Positions 34,226-43,692 of a DNA stretch of 64,000 nt are shown one piece after another (position 1 is the stretch's first letter; every line of letters begins with the position of its first letter). The notes under the pieces were generated by a model. That model ran no database searches. It was not told where the DNA came from and worked only from the letters and a program-made list of their open reading frames with translations. Source of the stretch: Nonomuraea sp. NBC_00507 (GTDB taxonomy: Bacteria; Actinomycetota; Actinomycetes; Streptosporangiales; Streptosporangiaceae); contig NZ_CP107853.1 in NCBI RefSeq assembly GCF_036013525.1, positions 4,216,001 to 4,280,000 of the forward strand. Reading direction: 5' to 3'. Both the position numbers and the translations under genes were made by a program.

Positions 34226-35323
34226 ATGACCATCGCTCCGAAGCTCAGCTTCGACGTGCAGCTATCCGACCACGCTCGCACCGCGGCAGAGCGCGAGCAG
34301 GTGCTGGCGGACCCGGGATTCGGGCAGATCTTCACCGATCACATGGTCTCGATCGACTACACCGAGGGCCAGGGCTGGCACGACGCCAGGCTCATGCCGT
34401 ACGGACCGCTCTCTCTCGACCCGGCCACCTCGGTCTTCCACTACGCGCAGGAGCTGTTCGAGGGGCTCAAGGCCTATCGCCAGGTCACCGGCTCGATCGT
34501 GATGTTCCGCCCGTACGCGAACGCCGCCAGGTTCAACCGCTCGGCCGCCCGCATGGCCATGCCCGCGCTGCCCGAGGAGACGTTCGTCGAGTCGCTCGAG
34601 CTACTCGTCGAGACCGACAAGGAGTGGGTGCCCACCACCGAGGGGCACAGCCTCTACCTGCGGCCCTTCATGATCGCCACGCAGGCGGGACTCGGGGTCA
34701 ACTATCCGTCGAAGACGTACAAGTACATGGCGATCGCCTCGCCGGCGGCCTCCTACTTCACGGGCGGCATCAAGCCCGTCTCGGTCTGGCTGTCCACCGA
34801 ATACACCCGCGCGGCGCCCGGCGGCACCGGTTTCGCCAAGTGCGGCGGCAACTACGCGGCGGCGTTCGTCGCCCAGCGGCAGGCGGTGGCGAACGGCTGC
34901 GACCAGGTGGTGTGGCTGGACGCGGGCGCGCACCAGTACGTCGAGGAAATGGGCGGCATGAACCTGTTCTTCGTCTTCGGCAACAAGCTCGTCACCCCCG
35001 CGCTGACCGGCACCCTGCTGCCCGGCATCACCAGGGACTCCATCCTGGAGCTGGCCGGTGACCTCGGCCTGGAGACCGAGGAGCGGCTCATCTCGGTCGA
35101 GGAATGGCAGTCCGGCTGCGAGTCCGGCGAGCTGACGGAGGTCTTCGCCTGCGGGACGGCCGCCGTGGTCACCCCGGTGGGCTCGGTGAAGGGCGCCGAC
35201 CGCGCCTGGACCGTCGCCGACGGCGCCCCCGGGCCGGTGACGATGCGGGTGCGTGAGGAGCTGGTCGGCATCCAGTATGGCGCCCGCCCCGACGCCCACA
35301 ACTGGGTCCACAAGATCGGTTAG
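34226..35323 (+). CDS. ilvE: Branched-chain amino acid aminotransferase
   Basis: PLP enzyme for the last step of valine, leucine and isoleucine synthesis. The 365-residue length fits class IV bacterial BCAT of the longer actinobacterial type. The PLP lysine lies in [27 protein letters not shown] and the phosphate-binding [12 protein letters not shown] are present. ATG 34226 follows AGAAGGA at a good distance. The 5' region (34060-34225) has small hairpins at 34130-34150 and 34171-34188 but no branched-chain leader peptide that I can see. Confidence 0.97.
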   Translation: MTIAPKLSFDVQLSDHARTAAEREQVLADPGFGQIFTDHMVSIDYTEGQGWHDARLMPYGPLSLDPATSVFHYAQELFEGLKAYRQVTGSIVMFRPYANAARFNRSAARMAMPALPEETFVESLELLVETDKEWVPTTEGHSLYLRPFMIATQAGLGVNYPSKTYKYMAIASPAASYFTGGIKPVSVWLSTEYTRAAPGGTGFAKCGGNYAAAFVAQRQAVANGCDQVVWLDAGAHQYVEEMGGMNLFFVFGNKLVTPALTGTLLPGITRDSILELAGDLGLETEERLISVEEWQSGCESGELTEVFACGTAAVVTPVGSVKGADRAWTVADGAPGPVTMRVREELVGIQYGARPDAHNWVHKIG

Positions 35324-35327
35324 TCCG

Positions 35328-35972
35328 TCACTTCTTTCTGATCAGCGTCATCCCGTCCGCGACCGGCAGCACGAGCACGGTGACCCGGGGGTCCTCGATC
35401 ACCAGGTCGTTGAACTCCCGGATCTCCACGGTCGTGACCTCGTCGTGGGCGGGATCGGCCACGTGCCCGCCGCGCAGCGTGTTGTCCGCGATCAGCAGCC
35501 CGCCGGGCCGCATGCGCTCGATCAGCAACTCGTAGTAGCCGGGGTAGTTGCCCTTGTCGGCGTCCAGGAAGGCGAGGTCGACGGTCTGGTCGAAGGCGGC
35601 CAGCGTCTCCATGGCCGGCCCCAGCGTGAGCGTCACCCGGTCGGCCACGCCGCCCTCCGCCCAATAGCGGCGCGCGATCGACGTCCACTTCTCGCTCACG
35701 TCGAAGCAGTGCAGCCGGCCGCCCGACAGCCCACGGGCGATGCACAGGGACGAATAGCCGGTGAACGTCCCCACCTCCACGGCCACCTCAGGCGCCATCA
35801 GCTGGGTGATCATCGTGAGGAAAAGGCCCTGGTCAGGGGAGATCTGCATGACCGCGGAGCCGCCCGTGACCTCCATGGTCTCCTTGGTCAGCTCCTCCAG
35901 CAGGGGATCGGGCTTGGTGGAGTGCTCAAGGACATACCGCGCGACGGCGGGAGTGATGAGGTCTGCCTTCAT
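35328..35972 (-). CDS. O-methyltransferase (caffeoyl-CoA/catechol OMT family)
   Basis: A 214-residue SAM-dependent O-methyltransferase. SAM motifs are VAVEVGTFTGYSSLCIARGL, LHCFDVSEKW, and the metal-binding AFLDADKGNYPGYYE (Asp/Asp/Asn). Such small divalent-metal-dependent enzymes methylate catechols or similar groups; the natural substrate is unknown. It is convergent with ilvE (4-bp gap) and divergent from the DsbA-like gene. Confidence 0.9.
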   Translation of the reverse strand: MKADLITPAVARYVLEHSTKPDPLLEELTKETMEVTGGSAVMQISPDQGLFLTMITQLMAPEVAVEVGTFTGYSSLCIARGLSGGRLHCFDVSEKWTSIARRYWAEGGVADRVTLTLGPAMETLAAFDQTVDLAFLDADKGNYPGYYELLIERMRPGGLLIADNTLRGGHVADPAHDEVTTVEIREFNDLVIEDPRVTVLVLPVADGMTLIRKK

Positions 35973-35995
35973 AAGGCCACGATAGGGTCTCGCAA

Positions 35996-36631
35996 GTGAT
36001 GAAGCGGTTTGCGGCGGTCGTACTGGCCTGCGTGGTTCTGTCCGTGTTGTGGTTTGCCCAGCCGGGCACGTCGTCCGATGGCGTGCAGCTGAGCAGGCAG
36101 GCGGACGGCTCCATGGTGATGGCGGACAGGTCGAGCGACGCCCCTGTGCTGGACGTGTACGAGGACTACGACTGCCCGGTGTGCAAGGACATGCATGCCA
36201 AGGTCGACGCCACGATCCAGCGGCTGGCGCGCGAGGGCAAGGTCAAGGTCGTCTTCCACCCGGTGACGATCTTCCAGGACGAGCCCATGCGCTCCAACTC
36301 CGTCCGCGCCGCCGCGGCCGCCCGCTGCGTTCCCGAGGCGAACTGGCTGGCCTTCCGTGACGAGCTGTACGCCATCCAGCCCGCGCCGCACGGCGAGGCG
36401 TCAGGGTTCACCGTCGAGGAGCTGGTCAAGGCGGCCAGGAAGGCAGGCGCGGCGGTCGACGAGTGCGTGACCTCGCAGTCGTACGCGAAGGCGCACCTGG
36501 AGCAGACCGCCACGATCCGGCTGGAGGGCACGCCGACCCTGGTCCTGGACGGGCAGTTGCTCGGCGACGAGGCGTTCGACGCCACCGCGCTCGAAAAGGC
36601 CATCACCGGGGGCACGGGCGTAGAGGTGTGA
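35996..36631 (+). CDS. Membrane-anchored DsbA-like thioredoxin-fold protein
   Basis: A 211-residue protein with an N-terminal membrane anchor or signal (FAAVVLACVVLSVLWFA) and a DsbA-type thioredoxin domain. The active site is CPVC in YEDYDCPVCKDMH, and the cis-Pro loop is EGTPTLVLDG. It probably oxidises or isomerises exported proteins. GTG 35996 is preferred over ATG 35999 because TAGGGT (35983-35988) ends 7 nt before it, giving a leaderless transcript. It is separate from cimA, which has its own leader. Confidence 0.88.
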   Translation: MMKRFAAVVLACVVLSVLWFAQPGTSSDGVQLSRQADGSMVMADRSSDAPVLDVYEDYDCPVCKDMHAKVDATIQRLAREGKVKVVFHPVTIFQDEPMRSNSVRAAAAARCVPEANWLAFRDELYAIQPAPHGEASGFTVEELVKAARKAGAAVDECVTSQSYAKAHLEQTATIRLEGTPTLVLDGQLLGDEAFDATALEKAITGGTGVEV

Positions 36632-36699
36632 CCCGGAGATCCCACAAGATGAGACCGGTGTGCCAAGTGGTGAATCGCTATGGCACACTGGGTGACACC

Positions 36700-36741
36700 A
36701 TGTTCTACGGTCTGCTCATTATCGACAGGCGCGCTGGCTGA
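36700..36741 (+). CDS. cimA leader peptide (Leu-Leu-Ile-Ile)
   Basis: A 13-codon ORF encoding MFYGLLIIDRRAG with a Leu-Leu-Ile-Ile run. The last codons (36729-36738, GCGCGCTGGC) are perfectly complementary to GCCAGCGCGC (36754-36763), and a T-rich terminator follows. The RRAG ending is shared with the ilvB leader. GGGTGA four bases before the ATG could be a ribosome site. This is a branched-chain attenuator dedicated to the first enzyme of the citramalate route. Confidence 0.82.
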   Translation: MFYGLLIIDRRAG

Positions 36742-36763
36742 CACAGGGACAACGCCAGCGCGC

Positions 36764-36798
36764 AGACCTCTCACGTCCGTGAGGGGTCTTTTTGTTTT
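36764..36798 (+). terminator. cimA attenuator terminator
   Basis: AGACCTCTCAC (36764-36774) pairs with GTGAGGGGTCT (36779-36789, one G-T pair) over GTCC, followed by TTTT, G, TTTT. It begins immediately after the 10-bp leader stem, so the two hairpins can stack, and it ends 17 bp before the cimA ATG. Confidence 0.85.
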
Positions 36799-36815
36799 CA
36801 CGAAAAGAGAGGCTC

Positions 36816-38390
36816 ATGGCCGACGACCGCTTCCACGTATACGACACGACCCTGCGAGACGGCGCGCAGCAGGAGGGGCTCAACCTGACCGTCGCCGACA
36901 AGCTCGCCGTCGCGCGTCACCTGGACGGGCTGGGCGTCGGCTTCATTGAGGGGGGCTGGCCCGGCGCCAACCCCAAGGACACCGAGTTCTTCAGGCGCGC
37001 TCAAACAGAGCTCGACCTGAAGCATGCGCAACTCGCCGCGTTCGGCGCGACCCGCCGGGCCGGTGTGAAGGCAGCCGATGACCCTTTGGTGGCCGCTTTG
37101 CGCGAATCCGGCGCGCCGGTCGTGACCCTTGTCGCCAAGAGTCACGACCGGCACGTGGAGCTGGCCCTCCGCACGACTCTCCAGGAGAACCTCGCGATGA
37201 TCCGCGACACGGTCTCTCACCTTCGTGCGGAGGGCCAGCGGGTCTTCCTCGACGCCGAGCACTTCTTCGACGGTTACAAGTCCAATCCAGCCTACGCGCT
37301 GGAGGTCCTCAGGACGGCCGCCGAGGCCGGAGCCGACGTCATCGCCCTGTGCGACACCAATGGCGGCATGCTCCCCGACGAGCTGGCCGACATCGTCAAC
37401 GAGGCCGTTCAGGCCGGCGCCCGCGTCGGCATCCACTGCCACGACGACACCGGCTGCGCGGTCGCCAACACGCTGGCCGCCGTCAAGGCGGGCGCCACCC
37501 ACGTGCAGGGCTGCGCCAACGGCTACGGCGAGCGCTCCGGCAACGCCAACCTCTTCACCGTCGTCGCCAACCTGCAGCTCAAGCGGGGATTCGACCTGGT
37601 GCCGGCGGCCGCGCTCGCCGACATGACCCGCATCGCGCACGCCATCACCGAGGTCACCAACGTCACCCCCAACTCCCACGCGCCCTACGTCGGCATGTCC
37701 GCCTTCGCCCACAAGGCCGGCCTGCACGCCAGCGCGATCAAGGTCGACCCCAACCTCTACCAGCACATCGACCCGGCCGCCGTCGGCAACGACATGCGCA
37801 TGCTGGTCTCCGACATGGCAGGCCGCGCCTCGGTCGAGCTCAAGGGCCGCGAGCTGGGCTACGAGCTGACGCCCGAGCACACCAAGACGCTGGTCGAGCG
37901 GGTCAAGGACCTGGAGTCCAAGGGCTTCACGTTCGAGGCCGCGGACGCCTCCTTCGAGCTGCTGTTGCGTGACACCGTGGCCGGGGAGCGCAAGCGCCAC
38001 TTCGACGTGGAGTCCTGGCGGGTCATCGTCGAGCGGACCAAGGGCGGCGAGTTGGTCAGCGAGGCCACCGTCAAGGTGCACGCCAAGGGCGAGCGCATCG
38101 TGGCCACCGGCGAGGGCAACGGCCCCGTCAACGCCCTGGACAAGGCCGTCCGCCTGGCGCTGGAGCAGCTCTACCCCGAGCTGGCCAGGCTGGAGCTGGT
38201 CGACTTCAAGGTCCGCATACTGGAGGACACGCACGGCACCGACGCCATCACCCGCGTCCTGATCACCTCCAGCGACGACACGGGCGAATGGGCCACCGTC
38301 GGCGTCGCCGAGAACATCATCGACGCCTCCTGGCAAGCACTGGAGCAGGCGGTCACGTACGGCCTGCTGCGTGCCGGCCGCGACTGCTGA
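36816..38390 (+). CDS. cimA: Citramalate synthase
   Basis: Condenses pyruvate and acetyl-CoA to citramalate, the entry to threonine-independent isoleucine synthesis; LeuCD and LeuB then act on the product. The 524-residue protein has the catalytic TIM barrel starting HVYDTTLRDGAQQEG, then FIEGGWPGANPKD (the GGWPG motif separates CimA from LeuA), the HCHDDTGCAVANTLAA metal motif, and the C-terminal LeuA-type regulatory domain that binds the end product. ATG 36816 follows AGAGAGG; an upstream in-frame ATG at 36792 lies inside the attenuator. 2-isopropylmalate synthase (leuA) itself is not in the window. Confidence 0.96.
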   Translation: MADDRFHVYDTTLRDGAQQEGLNLTVADKLAVARHLDGLGVGFIEGGWPGANPKDTEFFRRAQTELDLKHAQLAAFGATRRAGVKAADDPLVAALRESGAPVVTLVAKSHDRHVELALRTTLQENLAMIRDTVSHLRAEGQRVFLDAEHFFDGYKSNPAYALEVLRTAAEAGADVIALCDTNGGMLPDELADIVNEAVQAGARVGIHCHDDTGCAVANTLAAVKAGATHVQGCANGYGERSGNANLFTVVANLQLKRGFDLVPAAALADMTRIAHAITEVTNVTPNSHAPYVGMSAFAHKAGLHASAIKVDPNLYQHIDPAAVGNDMRMLVSDMAGRASVELKGRELGYELTPEHTKTLVERVKDLESKGFTFEAADASFELLLRDTVAGERKRHFDVESWRVIVERTKGGELVSEATVKVHAKGERIVATGEGNGPVNALDKAVRLALEQLYPELARLELVDFKVRILEDTHGTDAITRVLITSSDDTGEWATVGVAENIIDASWQALEQAVTYGLLRAGRDC

Positions 38391-38400
38391 GAGCCCCGCA

Positions 38401-38422
38401 GGCGGCCGGCGTGCCGGCCGCC
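38401..38422. terminator. Bidirectional hairpin between cimA and the lyase gene
   Basis: GGCGGCCGGC (38401-38410) pairs with GCCGGCCGCC (38413-38422). It lies 10 bp after the cimA stop and 1 bp from the stop of the leftward gene. Confidence 0.6.
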
Positions 38423-38423
38423 G

Positions 38424-40058
38424 CTAGAACAGGTCGGCAGGGAACGACACACCGTCGACCGTGACCTTCCCGCCCGAGCACGACACCTTGGGCGACTCGG
38501 CGCCGGGCACGATCACCGTCAGCAGGGACGCGGCCGCCGGGGACACGACCACGTTGGTCGGCTTCTTCGACAGGTAGGTCGGCGACACCCAGCCGAGCTT
38601 GCCGCCGCGCTCCACCTTCTGCCCGCCGACCCGGTCGCAGGAGGCGGAGAACTGCAGCAGCGTGACCTTGAACTTGCCGTCCTCCAGCACCACCTTGCCG
38701 CCGCCGTTGGAGACCACCTTCAGCGAGGGGTCGAAGCGCCACACGTTTCTGACCTTCTTGCCGCCGGAGGCCGTGTCCAGCACGGCCATCACGTCCTCGC
38801 CGTGGTTCACCAGCACGGACCGGGTCCGGCTCACCCCGTAGGCCTGGTCGGTGAGCCGGAAGGCCTGCCGGTCCGAGCCGTACTTCGACTCCGTGAGCTT
38901 GGAGGACGTGCGCGGCCTGAAGCGGGCTCCGACCACGGTGGGGACGTTGTGCGCCTCAGGCGACATCGTCCAGTAGCGGTAGGAGCTCTTCTCGTAGGAG
39001 TGGAAGCCGCCGTCGACGAGGATGTCGCGGCCCTGCGCGTAGTACGTGACGCCCAGGTGATCCTCGTGCCCGTGGAACTTCAGGCCGGGCCCGAACCTGA
39101 TCGAGTAGTACGCCGAGTCGGGCTTGCCCCAGGCGGTCCGGCCGAACACGTAACCCGCCCGGTACGCCTTGACCTCCTGCTTCGGCGTGCCGGTCTCCAT
39201 CTTCGGCTCGGTCTCCGCGCTGCCGTCCCCGAGGGGCGCCATGTAGCCGTTCGGCATGGTCGCGTGGGCGATGAAGTCCTTCAGCGCCTCGGTCCGCGAG
39301 GCGATCGTGCCGGGCACCTTGCGGTCGCAGGACTTCATGACGGTCATCGCGAACTGGAGCCGGCTGTAGACGTAGACCGCGTACCGCGGCGCCTGCTCCA
39401 TCAGCGCGCCCTGCGCGTCCACGTCGATCGCCACCGTGCCGGTCAGGCGCCTGGAGGCCAGGTCCGCCCAGTCCTTGCGGCCGTACCTGCAGCCGATGCC
39501 CATGAGCGCGATGTCCTGGTCGATGCCGTGGTTGTGGCCCTTCTTGTACAGGCGCGAGTCCGACAGGAGCTTGGCGTGCGCGGCCAGGCTGTCCTTCAGC
39601 CAGCCCTCCTTGACGTGCATGCTCAGGCACAACAGCGGCTGAGTGCGCAGGGAGACCGGGTGGTCCTTCCACACGTACGGCTGGGTGCCGCGGGCGCCGT
39701 ACTTGTTGTTGGCCACCCAGTCCTTGGCGATCTCCTCGGCGCGGTCGAGGTAGCTGCGCTCGCCGGTGTTCTCGTACTCGACGACCAGCGTGCCCATCCA
39801 GCGCAGCGACTGGAAGACGAACTCCCAGGAGCGGTTCTTGTACGGGCTCGCATCCCAGTTGATCTTCTTGCCGAGCTTGTAGGCGGGCAGGCCCACCAGC
39901 GAGAGCTCGCCCCGCATGACGTCGTCGGCCGTCGGCGTGCCGGGCAGCCAGTCGCCCTGGCACTGCGCGGTACGCGTCACCTTGTCGTCGGCTTGTGCAG
40001 GGCTCACGAGCCCGCCGAGGGCGAGCATGAGGGCAAGAGGTATCGCGAGCCGGCGCAC
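38424..40058 (-). CDS. Secreted heparinase II/III-like polysaccharide lyase
   Basis: A 544-residue exported protein with a signal peptide (MRRLAIPLALMLALGG, cleavage after AQA). It has an N-terminal alpha/alpha toroid with the catalytic-region motif GHNHGIDQD, and a C-terminal beta-sandwich starting FHGHEDHLGVTYYAQGRDILVDGG. Both are characteristic of the heparinase II/III superfamily, which cleaves uronic-acid polysaccharides such as heparin, alginate or oligosaccharides thereof. The exact substrate is not predictable. It is monocistronic. Confidence 0.88.
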   Translation of the reverse strand: MRRLAIPLALMLALGGLVSPAQADDKVTRTAQCQGDWLPGTPTADDVMRGELSLVGLPAYKLGKKINWDASPYKNRSWEFVFQSLRWMGTLVVEYENTGERSYLDRAEEIAKDWVANNKYGARGTQPYVWKDHPVSLRTQPLLCLSMHVKEGWLKDSLAAHAKLLSDSRLYKKGHNHGIDQDIALMGIGCRYGRKDWADLASRRLTGTVAIDVDAQGALMEQAPRYAVYVYSRLQFAMTVMKSCDRKVPGTIASRTEALKDFIAHATMPNGYMAPLGDGSAETEPKMETGTPKQEVKAYRAGYVFGRTAWGKPDSAYYSIRFGPGLKFHGHEDHLGVTYYAQGRDILVDGGFHSYEKSSYRYWTMSPEAHNVPTVVGARFRPRTSSKLTESKYGSDRQAFRLTDQAYGVSRTRSVLVNHGEDVMAVLDTASGGKKVRNVWRFDPSLKVVSNGGGKVVLEDGKFKVTLLQFSASCDRVGGQKVERGGKLGWVSPTYLSKKPTNVVVSPAAASLLTVIVPGAESPKVSCSGGKVTVDGVSFPADLF

Positions 40059-40198
40059 GCCAGTTCCTTTCGGGACAAAAATATGGATAAGGGAGCGGAG
40101 CTCCCGAGCAAATAAGGACGGCGGAACATGCTGTCCGGATTACGATCAACTGGTCAAGCTGCGTGCCCGATTCGTTAACTGCGCGATGCCCCACTGGC

Positions 40199-40807
40199 AT
40201 GCTTGTTTCCGTGAGATTCGACGACCTTGTGATTCCCGACACGCCCGCCTGCCGCGGCGCGCTCGAACTGGCCGGCCGCTACCATTCGCCGTCGCTGCTC
40301 AACCACTCGATCCGCGCCTACCTGTGGGCGGCCGCGTACGCGCAGGACAACGACATCGCGTTCGACGCCGAGTTGCTCTACGTGTCGGCCATGCTGCACG
40401 ACCTCGGACTGGTCGCCGAGTTCGACAGCCACACGGTGCCCTTTGAGGAGGCGGGCGGGCACGTGGCCTGGGCCTTCGCCGCCGGGGCCGGGTGGTCGCC
40501 CGAGCGCAGGTCACGCGCGGCCGAGGTGATCATCCGGCACATGTGGGACGAGGTGCCGGTGGCGGAGGATCCCGAGGGGCACCTGCTGGAGCTGTCCACC
40601 GGCATGGACATCTCCGGCCGCCGTACCGACGAGATCCCCGCCGAAGTGCGGCGGGAGGTGCTGGAGCGTTATCCGCGGCTGGAGATCGCCAAGGAGTTCG
40701 CCGTGTGCATCTCCGAGCAGGGCGCGCGCAAGCCCGAGAGCATCGCCGGCCGGTTCGTGGCAGGCGGCGTCCTCGACCGCATCGCGCGCAACCCGCTGGA
40801 CGCCTAG
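40199..40807 (+). CDS. HD-domain hydrolase (cyanamide hydratase-like)
   Basis: A small HD-superfamily protein of about 200 residues. Metal ligands are His in LLNHSIRAYLW, the HD pair in SAMLHDLGLV, a further His near FEEAGGHVAWAF, and a distal Asp. The start FDDLVIPDTP and the spacing resemble cyanamide hydratase-like HD proteins, but the true substrate is unknown. The start is uncertain: ATG 40199 is listed, while GTG 40211 gives an N-terminus RFDDLV closer to relatives. Confidence 0.8.
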   Translation: MLVSVRFDDLVIPDTPACRGALELAGRYHSPSLLNHSIRAYLWAAAYAQDNDIAFDAELLYVSAMLHDLGLVAEFDSHTVPFEEAGGHVAWAFAAGAGWSPERRSRAAEVIIRHMWDEVPVAEDPEGHLLELSTGMDISGRRTDEIPAEVRREVLERYPRLEIAKEFAVCISEQGARKPESIAGRFVAGGVLDRIARNPLDA

Positions 40808-40811
40808 AGCA

Positions 40812-41144
40812 CTAGGCCTTGGGGCCCGCGGTCTCGGCGACTTCGAAGGTCCACACCTCGGAGCCCGAGGCCGCAGGGCCCTGACCCTGGGCGGCGGCGG
40901 AGGCGGCGGCCTGGGCATGCCCGCGGGCGAATGCCTGGCTCGACTGCCACTTCTGGAAGTCCTCCTCGCTGCGCCAGCGGGTGTAGACGAGGTAGCGCTC
41001 GGTGCCCTCCACGGGCCTGAGCAGCTCGAACCACTCGAACCCGTCGGCCGACTCCACCATCCCGGCCCGCTTGGAGAAGCGCTTTTCGAGCTCTTCCCGC
41101 AAGTCGGCGGGCACGGTCAGCACGTTGATCTTCACGACGGACAA
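40812..41144 (-). CDS. MhuD/IsdG-like heme-degrading monooxygenase (ABM fold)
   Basis: A 110-residue antibiotic-biosynthesis-monooxygenase-fold protein. It resembles mycobacterial MhuD: VVKINVLTVPA with the conserved Asn, ELEKRFSKRAGMVES, FELLRPVEGTERYLVYTRW, a second Trp in FQKWQ, and a His in ARGHA that would ligate heme iron. It would release iron from heme, with iron acquisition as the role. No heme-uptake genes are nearby. It is convergent with the HD gene (4-bp gap). Confidence 0.75.
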   Translation of the reverse strand: MSVVKINVLTVPADLREELEKRFSKRAGMVESADGFEWFELLRPVEGTERYLVYTRWRSEEDFQKWQSSQAFARGHAQAAASAAAQGQGPAASGSEVWTFEVAETAGPKA

Positions 41145-41193
41145 GGGGAACCCCTCCCATACGGCACAGCTGAGGGCTCCAGGCTAACGCGGA

Positions 41194-41382
41194 TCATTTG
41201 CGCCTCAGGGACAGGCCCAACACGTTCACCTCGCCCGTCGCGGCGACCCGCCCGGCCACGAAGCCGATCGAGCCGAGCCCGAGCACGAGCAGGAACGCGC
41301 CGAGGCCGCCGAAGGCGCCGACCACCCCGAGAACGATGCCGACGGCCATGCCGATCAGCGGCGTCCACTGGACGTTGTTCAT
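41194..41382 (-). CDS. Small two-helix membrane protein
   Basis: A 62-residue protein with two membrane helices (PLIGMAVGIVLGVVGAF and GAFLLVLGLGSIGFVAG) and a short polar tail. This shape matches small proteins often found beside Asp23-type envelope-stress genes, but no such gene is here. ATG 41382 gives the compact form; the frame is open to 41457. Confidence 0.6.
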   Translation of the reverse strand: MNNVQWTPLIGMAVGIVLGVVGAFGGLGAFLLVLGLGSIGFVAGRVAATGEVNVLGLSLRRK

Positions 41383-41513
41383 GCCCTGACAGCTAACCGC
41401 AGCTATCCGGGTGATGCTCCGCACGACGGACTCCAGCCGCATAAATGGACGGCTCATGACTCGTCGGGTGTCGAGTGGGCGGACCCCTGTGGCAGCGGCG
41501 ATAGCCTTATCGG

Positions 41514-42290
41514 GTGCGTATAGCGAGGTTCTCCACAGGCGAAGGCGTGTCGTTCGGCGTGGTCGAAGGCGGTCCGGGCGAGGAGATCGTGTCCACGGTC
41601 GCCGGCCATCCGTTCGGTCAGGTGCAGTTCACCGGCGATCGGTTCCCGCTCAGCCAGGTGAAGCTGCTGGCTCCGATGCTGCCGAGCAAGGTGATCGCCA
41701 TCGGCAGAAACTACGCCGAGCACGCGCGCGAGATGGGCAACGAGGTGCCCGAGGAGCCGCTCATCTTCATGAAGCCGTCCACCTCGGTGATCGGCCACGG
41801 CGAGAACATCGCCTATCCCACGTCGATGTCCGACCGCGTCGACTACGAAGGCGAGCTGGCCGTGGTGATCGGCAGGCTCTGCCGCGAGGTCCCGGTCGAG
41901 CGGGTCAAGGACGTCATTTTCGGCTACACCTGTGCCAACGACGTCACCGCCCGCGATCTGCAGAAGAAGGACGTGCAGTTCACCCGGGCCAAGGGGTTCG
42001 ACACGTTCTGCCCGCTCGGGCCGTGGATCCAGACCGACCTGGACGCGAGCGACCTGGCGCTGACGACCACGGTCAACGGCGAGGTGCGCCAGAGCGGCCG
42101 CACCAGCCAGCTCATCCATGACATCCCCGCGCTGGTGGCCTACGTCAGCGCGGTCATGACGCTGATCCCCGGCGACGTCATCCTGACCGGCACCCCGGCA
42201 GGTGTCGGCCCGCTCCAGATCGACGACGAGGTCAGCGTCGGCATCGAAGGCATCGGCACACTCACGAACAAGGTGGTCTCCCGTGACTGA
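41514..42290 (+). CDS. Fumarylacetoacetate hydrolase family protein
   Basis: A 258-residue FAH-superfamily enzyme, hydrolysing or decarboxylating C-C bonds of acylpyruvate-type compounds with Mg. Motifs: [14 protein letters not shown], the metal Glu pair and Asp in [25 protein letters not shown] and the C-terminal [16 protein letters not shown] 41514 is supported by TAGCCT ending 6 nt before it (leaderless). It overlaps the gltX start by 8 bp, so the two are co-translated, an association widespread in actinobacteria; it probably serves as a housekeeping acylpyruvase or oxaloacetate decarboxylase. Confidence 0.92.
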   Translation: MRIARFSTGEGVSFGVVEGGPGEEIVSTVAGHPFGQVQFTGDRFPLSQVKLLAPMLPSKVIAIGRNYAEHAREMGNEVPEEPLIFMKPSTSVIGHGENIAYPTSMSDRVDYEGELAVVIGRLCREVPVERVKDVIFGYTCANDVTARDLQKKDVQFTRAKGFDTFCPLGPWIQTDLDASDLALTTTVNGEVRQSGRTSQLIHDIPALVAYVSAVMTLIPGDVILTGTPAGVGPLQIDDEVSVGIEGIGTLTNKVVSRD

Positions 42291-43662
42291 TCTACGGGTG
42301 CGTTTCGCCCCGTCCCCAACCGGCATGTTCCACGTCGGCGGCGCCCGCACGGCGCTGTTCAACTGGGCGCTGGCCGAGCAGTCCGGCGGCCGGTTCGTGC
42401 TGCGCATCGAGGACACCGACGCGTCACGCAACCGTCCGGAGTGGACCGAGGGCATCATCTCCGCGCTGGACTGGATCGGCATCAACGGCTCCAACCCGGT
42501 GTTCGAGGGCCCCTACTTCCAGTCGGCCTACGAGCCGCAGCACCGCGAGGCGGTGGCGAAGCTGCTGGCCGACGGCAGGGCCTACTACTGCGACTGCACG
42601 CGCGATGTGCTCGTCGCCCGCACCGGCTCCGAGCACAAGGGCTACGACGGCTACTGCCGCGACCGCGGCCTGACCGAGGGCGCGGTGCGCTTCCGCACTC
42701 CCGACGAGGGCGTGACGGTGGTGGCGGACCTGGTCCGCGGCAACGTGGAGTTCCCCAACGAGGCGCAGGAGGACTTCGTCATCGCCCGCAGCGACGGCTC
42801 GCCGCTCTACGTGCTGGCCAACGCGGTCGACGACATCACCCAGAACATCACCCACGTCGTCCGCGGCGAGGAGCACCTGGGCAACGCGGCCAAGCAGATG
42901 CTGTTGTGGCCGGCGCTGGGCGCGACGCCGCCGGTCTGGGCACACCTGCCGGTGATCGTCAACGAGCAGCGCAAAAAGTTGTCCAAGCGCCGCGACAAGG
43001 TGGCGCTGGAGGACTACCGCGCGGAGGGCTACCTGGCCGAGGCCATGGTCAACTACCTGATGCTGCTCGGCTGGGGCCCCGGCGAGGACCGCGAGATCAT
43101 GCCGTGGTCGGAGATGGTGCCGCTGTTCCGGCTGGAGGACGTCAACTCCGCCAGCGCGTTCTTCGACGAGAAGAAGCTGCGCGCGTTCAACGGCGAATAC
43201 ATCCGGGCGCTCCCGCTGGAGACGTTCGAGGAGCGCTGCGCGTCCTACCTCGACCCGTCCTGGGACCGCGAGCTGTTCAGCAAGGTCGCGGTCCTGGCCC
43301 AGACCCGCCTCGCGGTGTTGTCGGAGATCCGGCAGAACATCGACTTCCTCTTCCTCGAGGAGCCGGTCTTCGAGCAGGCGTCCTGGGACAAGGCGATGAA
43401 AAACTCCCCCGTGGAGATCATCACCGGCTACCTCGAGCGTCTGGAGACCGTGAGCTGGGACCCGGAGTCGCTCAAGGAGGCCCTGGAGGAGGTCGGCGGC
43501 GCCCACGGGCTCAAGCTCGGCAAGGCCCAGGCCCCGGTGCGTGTGGCGGTCACCGGCCGCACGGTGGGTCTGCCGCTGTTCGAGTCGATCGAGGTGCTCG
43601 GCCGTGAGCGGACCGTGGACCGGCTGCGCGCCGCCCTGACGCGGCTCCATTCAGGCACGTAG
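42283..43662 (+). CDS. gltX: Glutamyl-tRNA synthetase
   Basis: Charges tRNA-Glu, and in organisms without glutaminyl-tRNA synthetase also mischarges tRNA-Gln for amidation. The 459-residue class I synthetase has the HIGH-type motif [13 protein letters not shown], the RIEDTD motif and the KMSKS-type [15 protein letters not shown] 42283 overlaps the FAH stop. The tRNA genes for Gln and Glu lie only 3-5 kb downstream. Confidence 0.97.
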   Translation: MTDLRVRFAPSPTGMFHVGGARTALFNWALAEQSGGRFVLRIEDTDASRNRPEWTEGIISALDWIGINGSNPVFEGPYFQSAYEPQHREAVAKLLADGRAYYCDCTRDVLVARTGSEHKGYDGYCRDRGLTEGAVRFRTPDEGVTVVADLVRGNVEFPNEAQEDFVIARSDGSPLYVLANAVDDITQNITHVVRGEEHLGNAAKQMLLWPALGATPPVWAHLPVIVNEQRKKLSKRRDKVALEDYRAEGYLAEAMVNYLMLLGWGPGEDREIMPWSEMVPLFRLEDVNSASAFFDEKKLRAFNGEYIRALPLETFEERCASYLDPSWDRELFSKVAVLAQTRLAVLSEIRQNIDFLFLEEPVFEQASWDKAMKNSPVEIITGYLERLETVSWDPESLKEALEEVGGAHGLKLGKAQAPVRVAVTGRTVGLPLFESIEVLGRERTVDRLRAALTRLHSGT

Positions 43663-43692
43663 TCTGCCGCGACGGTTTCTACCGTCTCCGGC

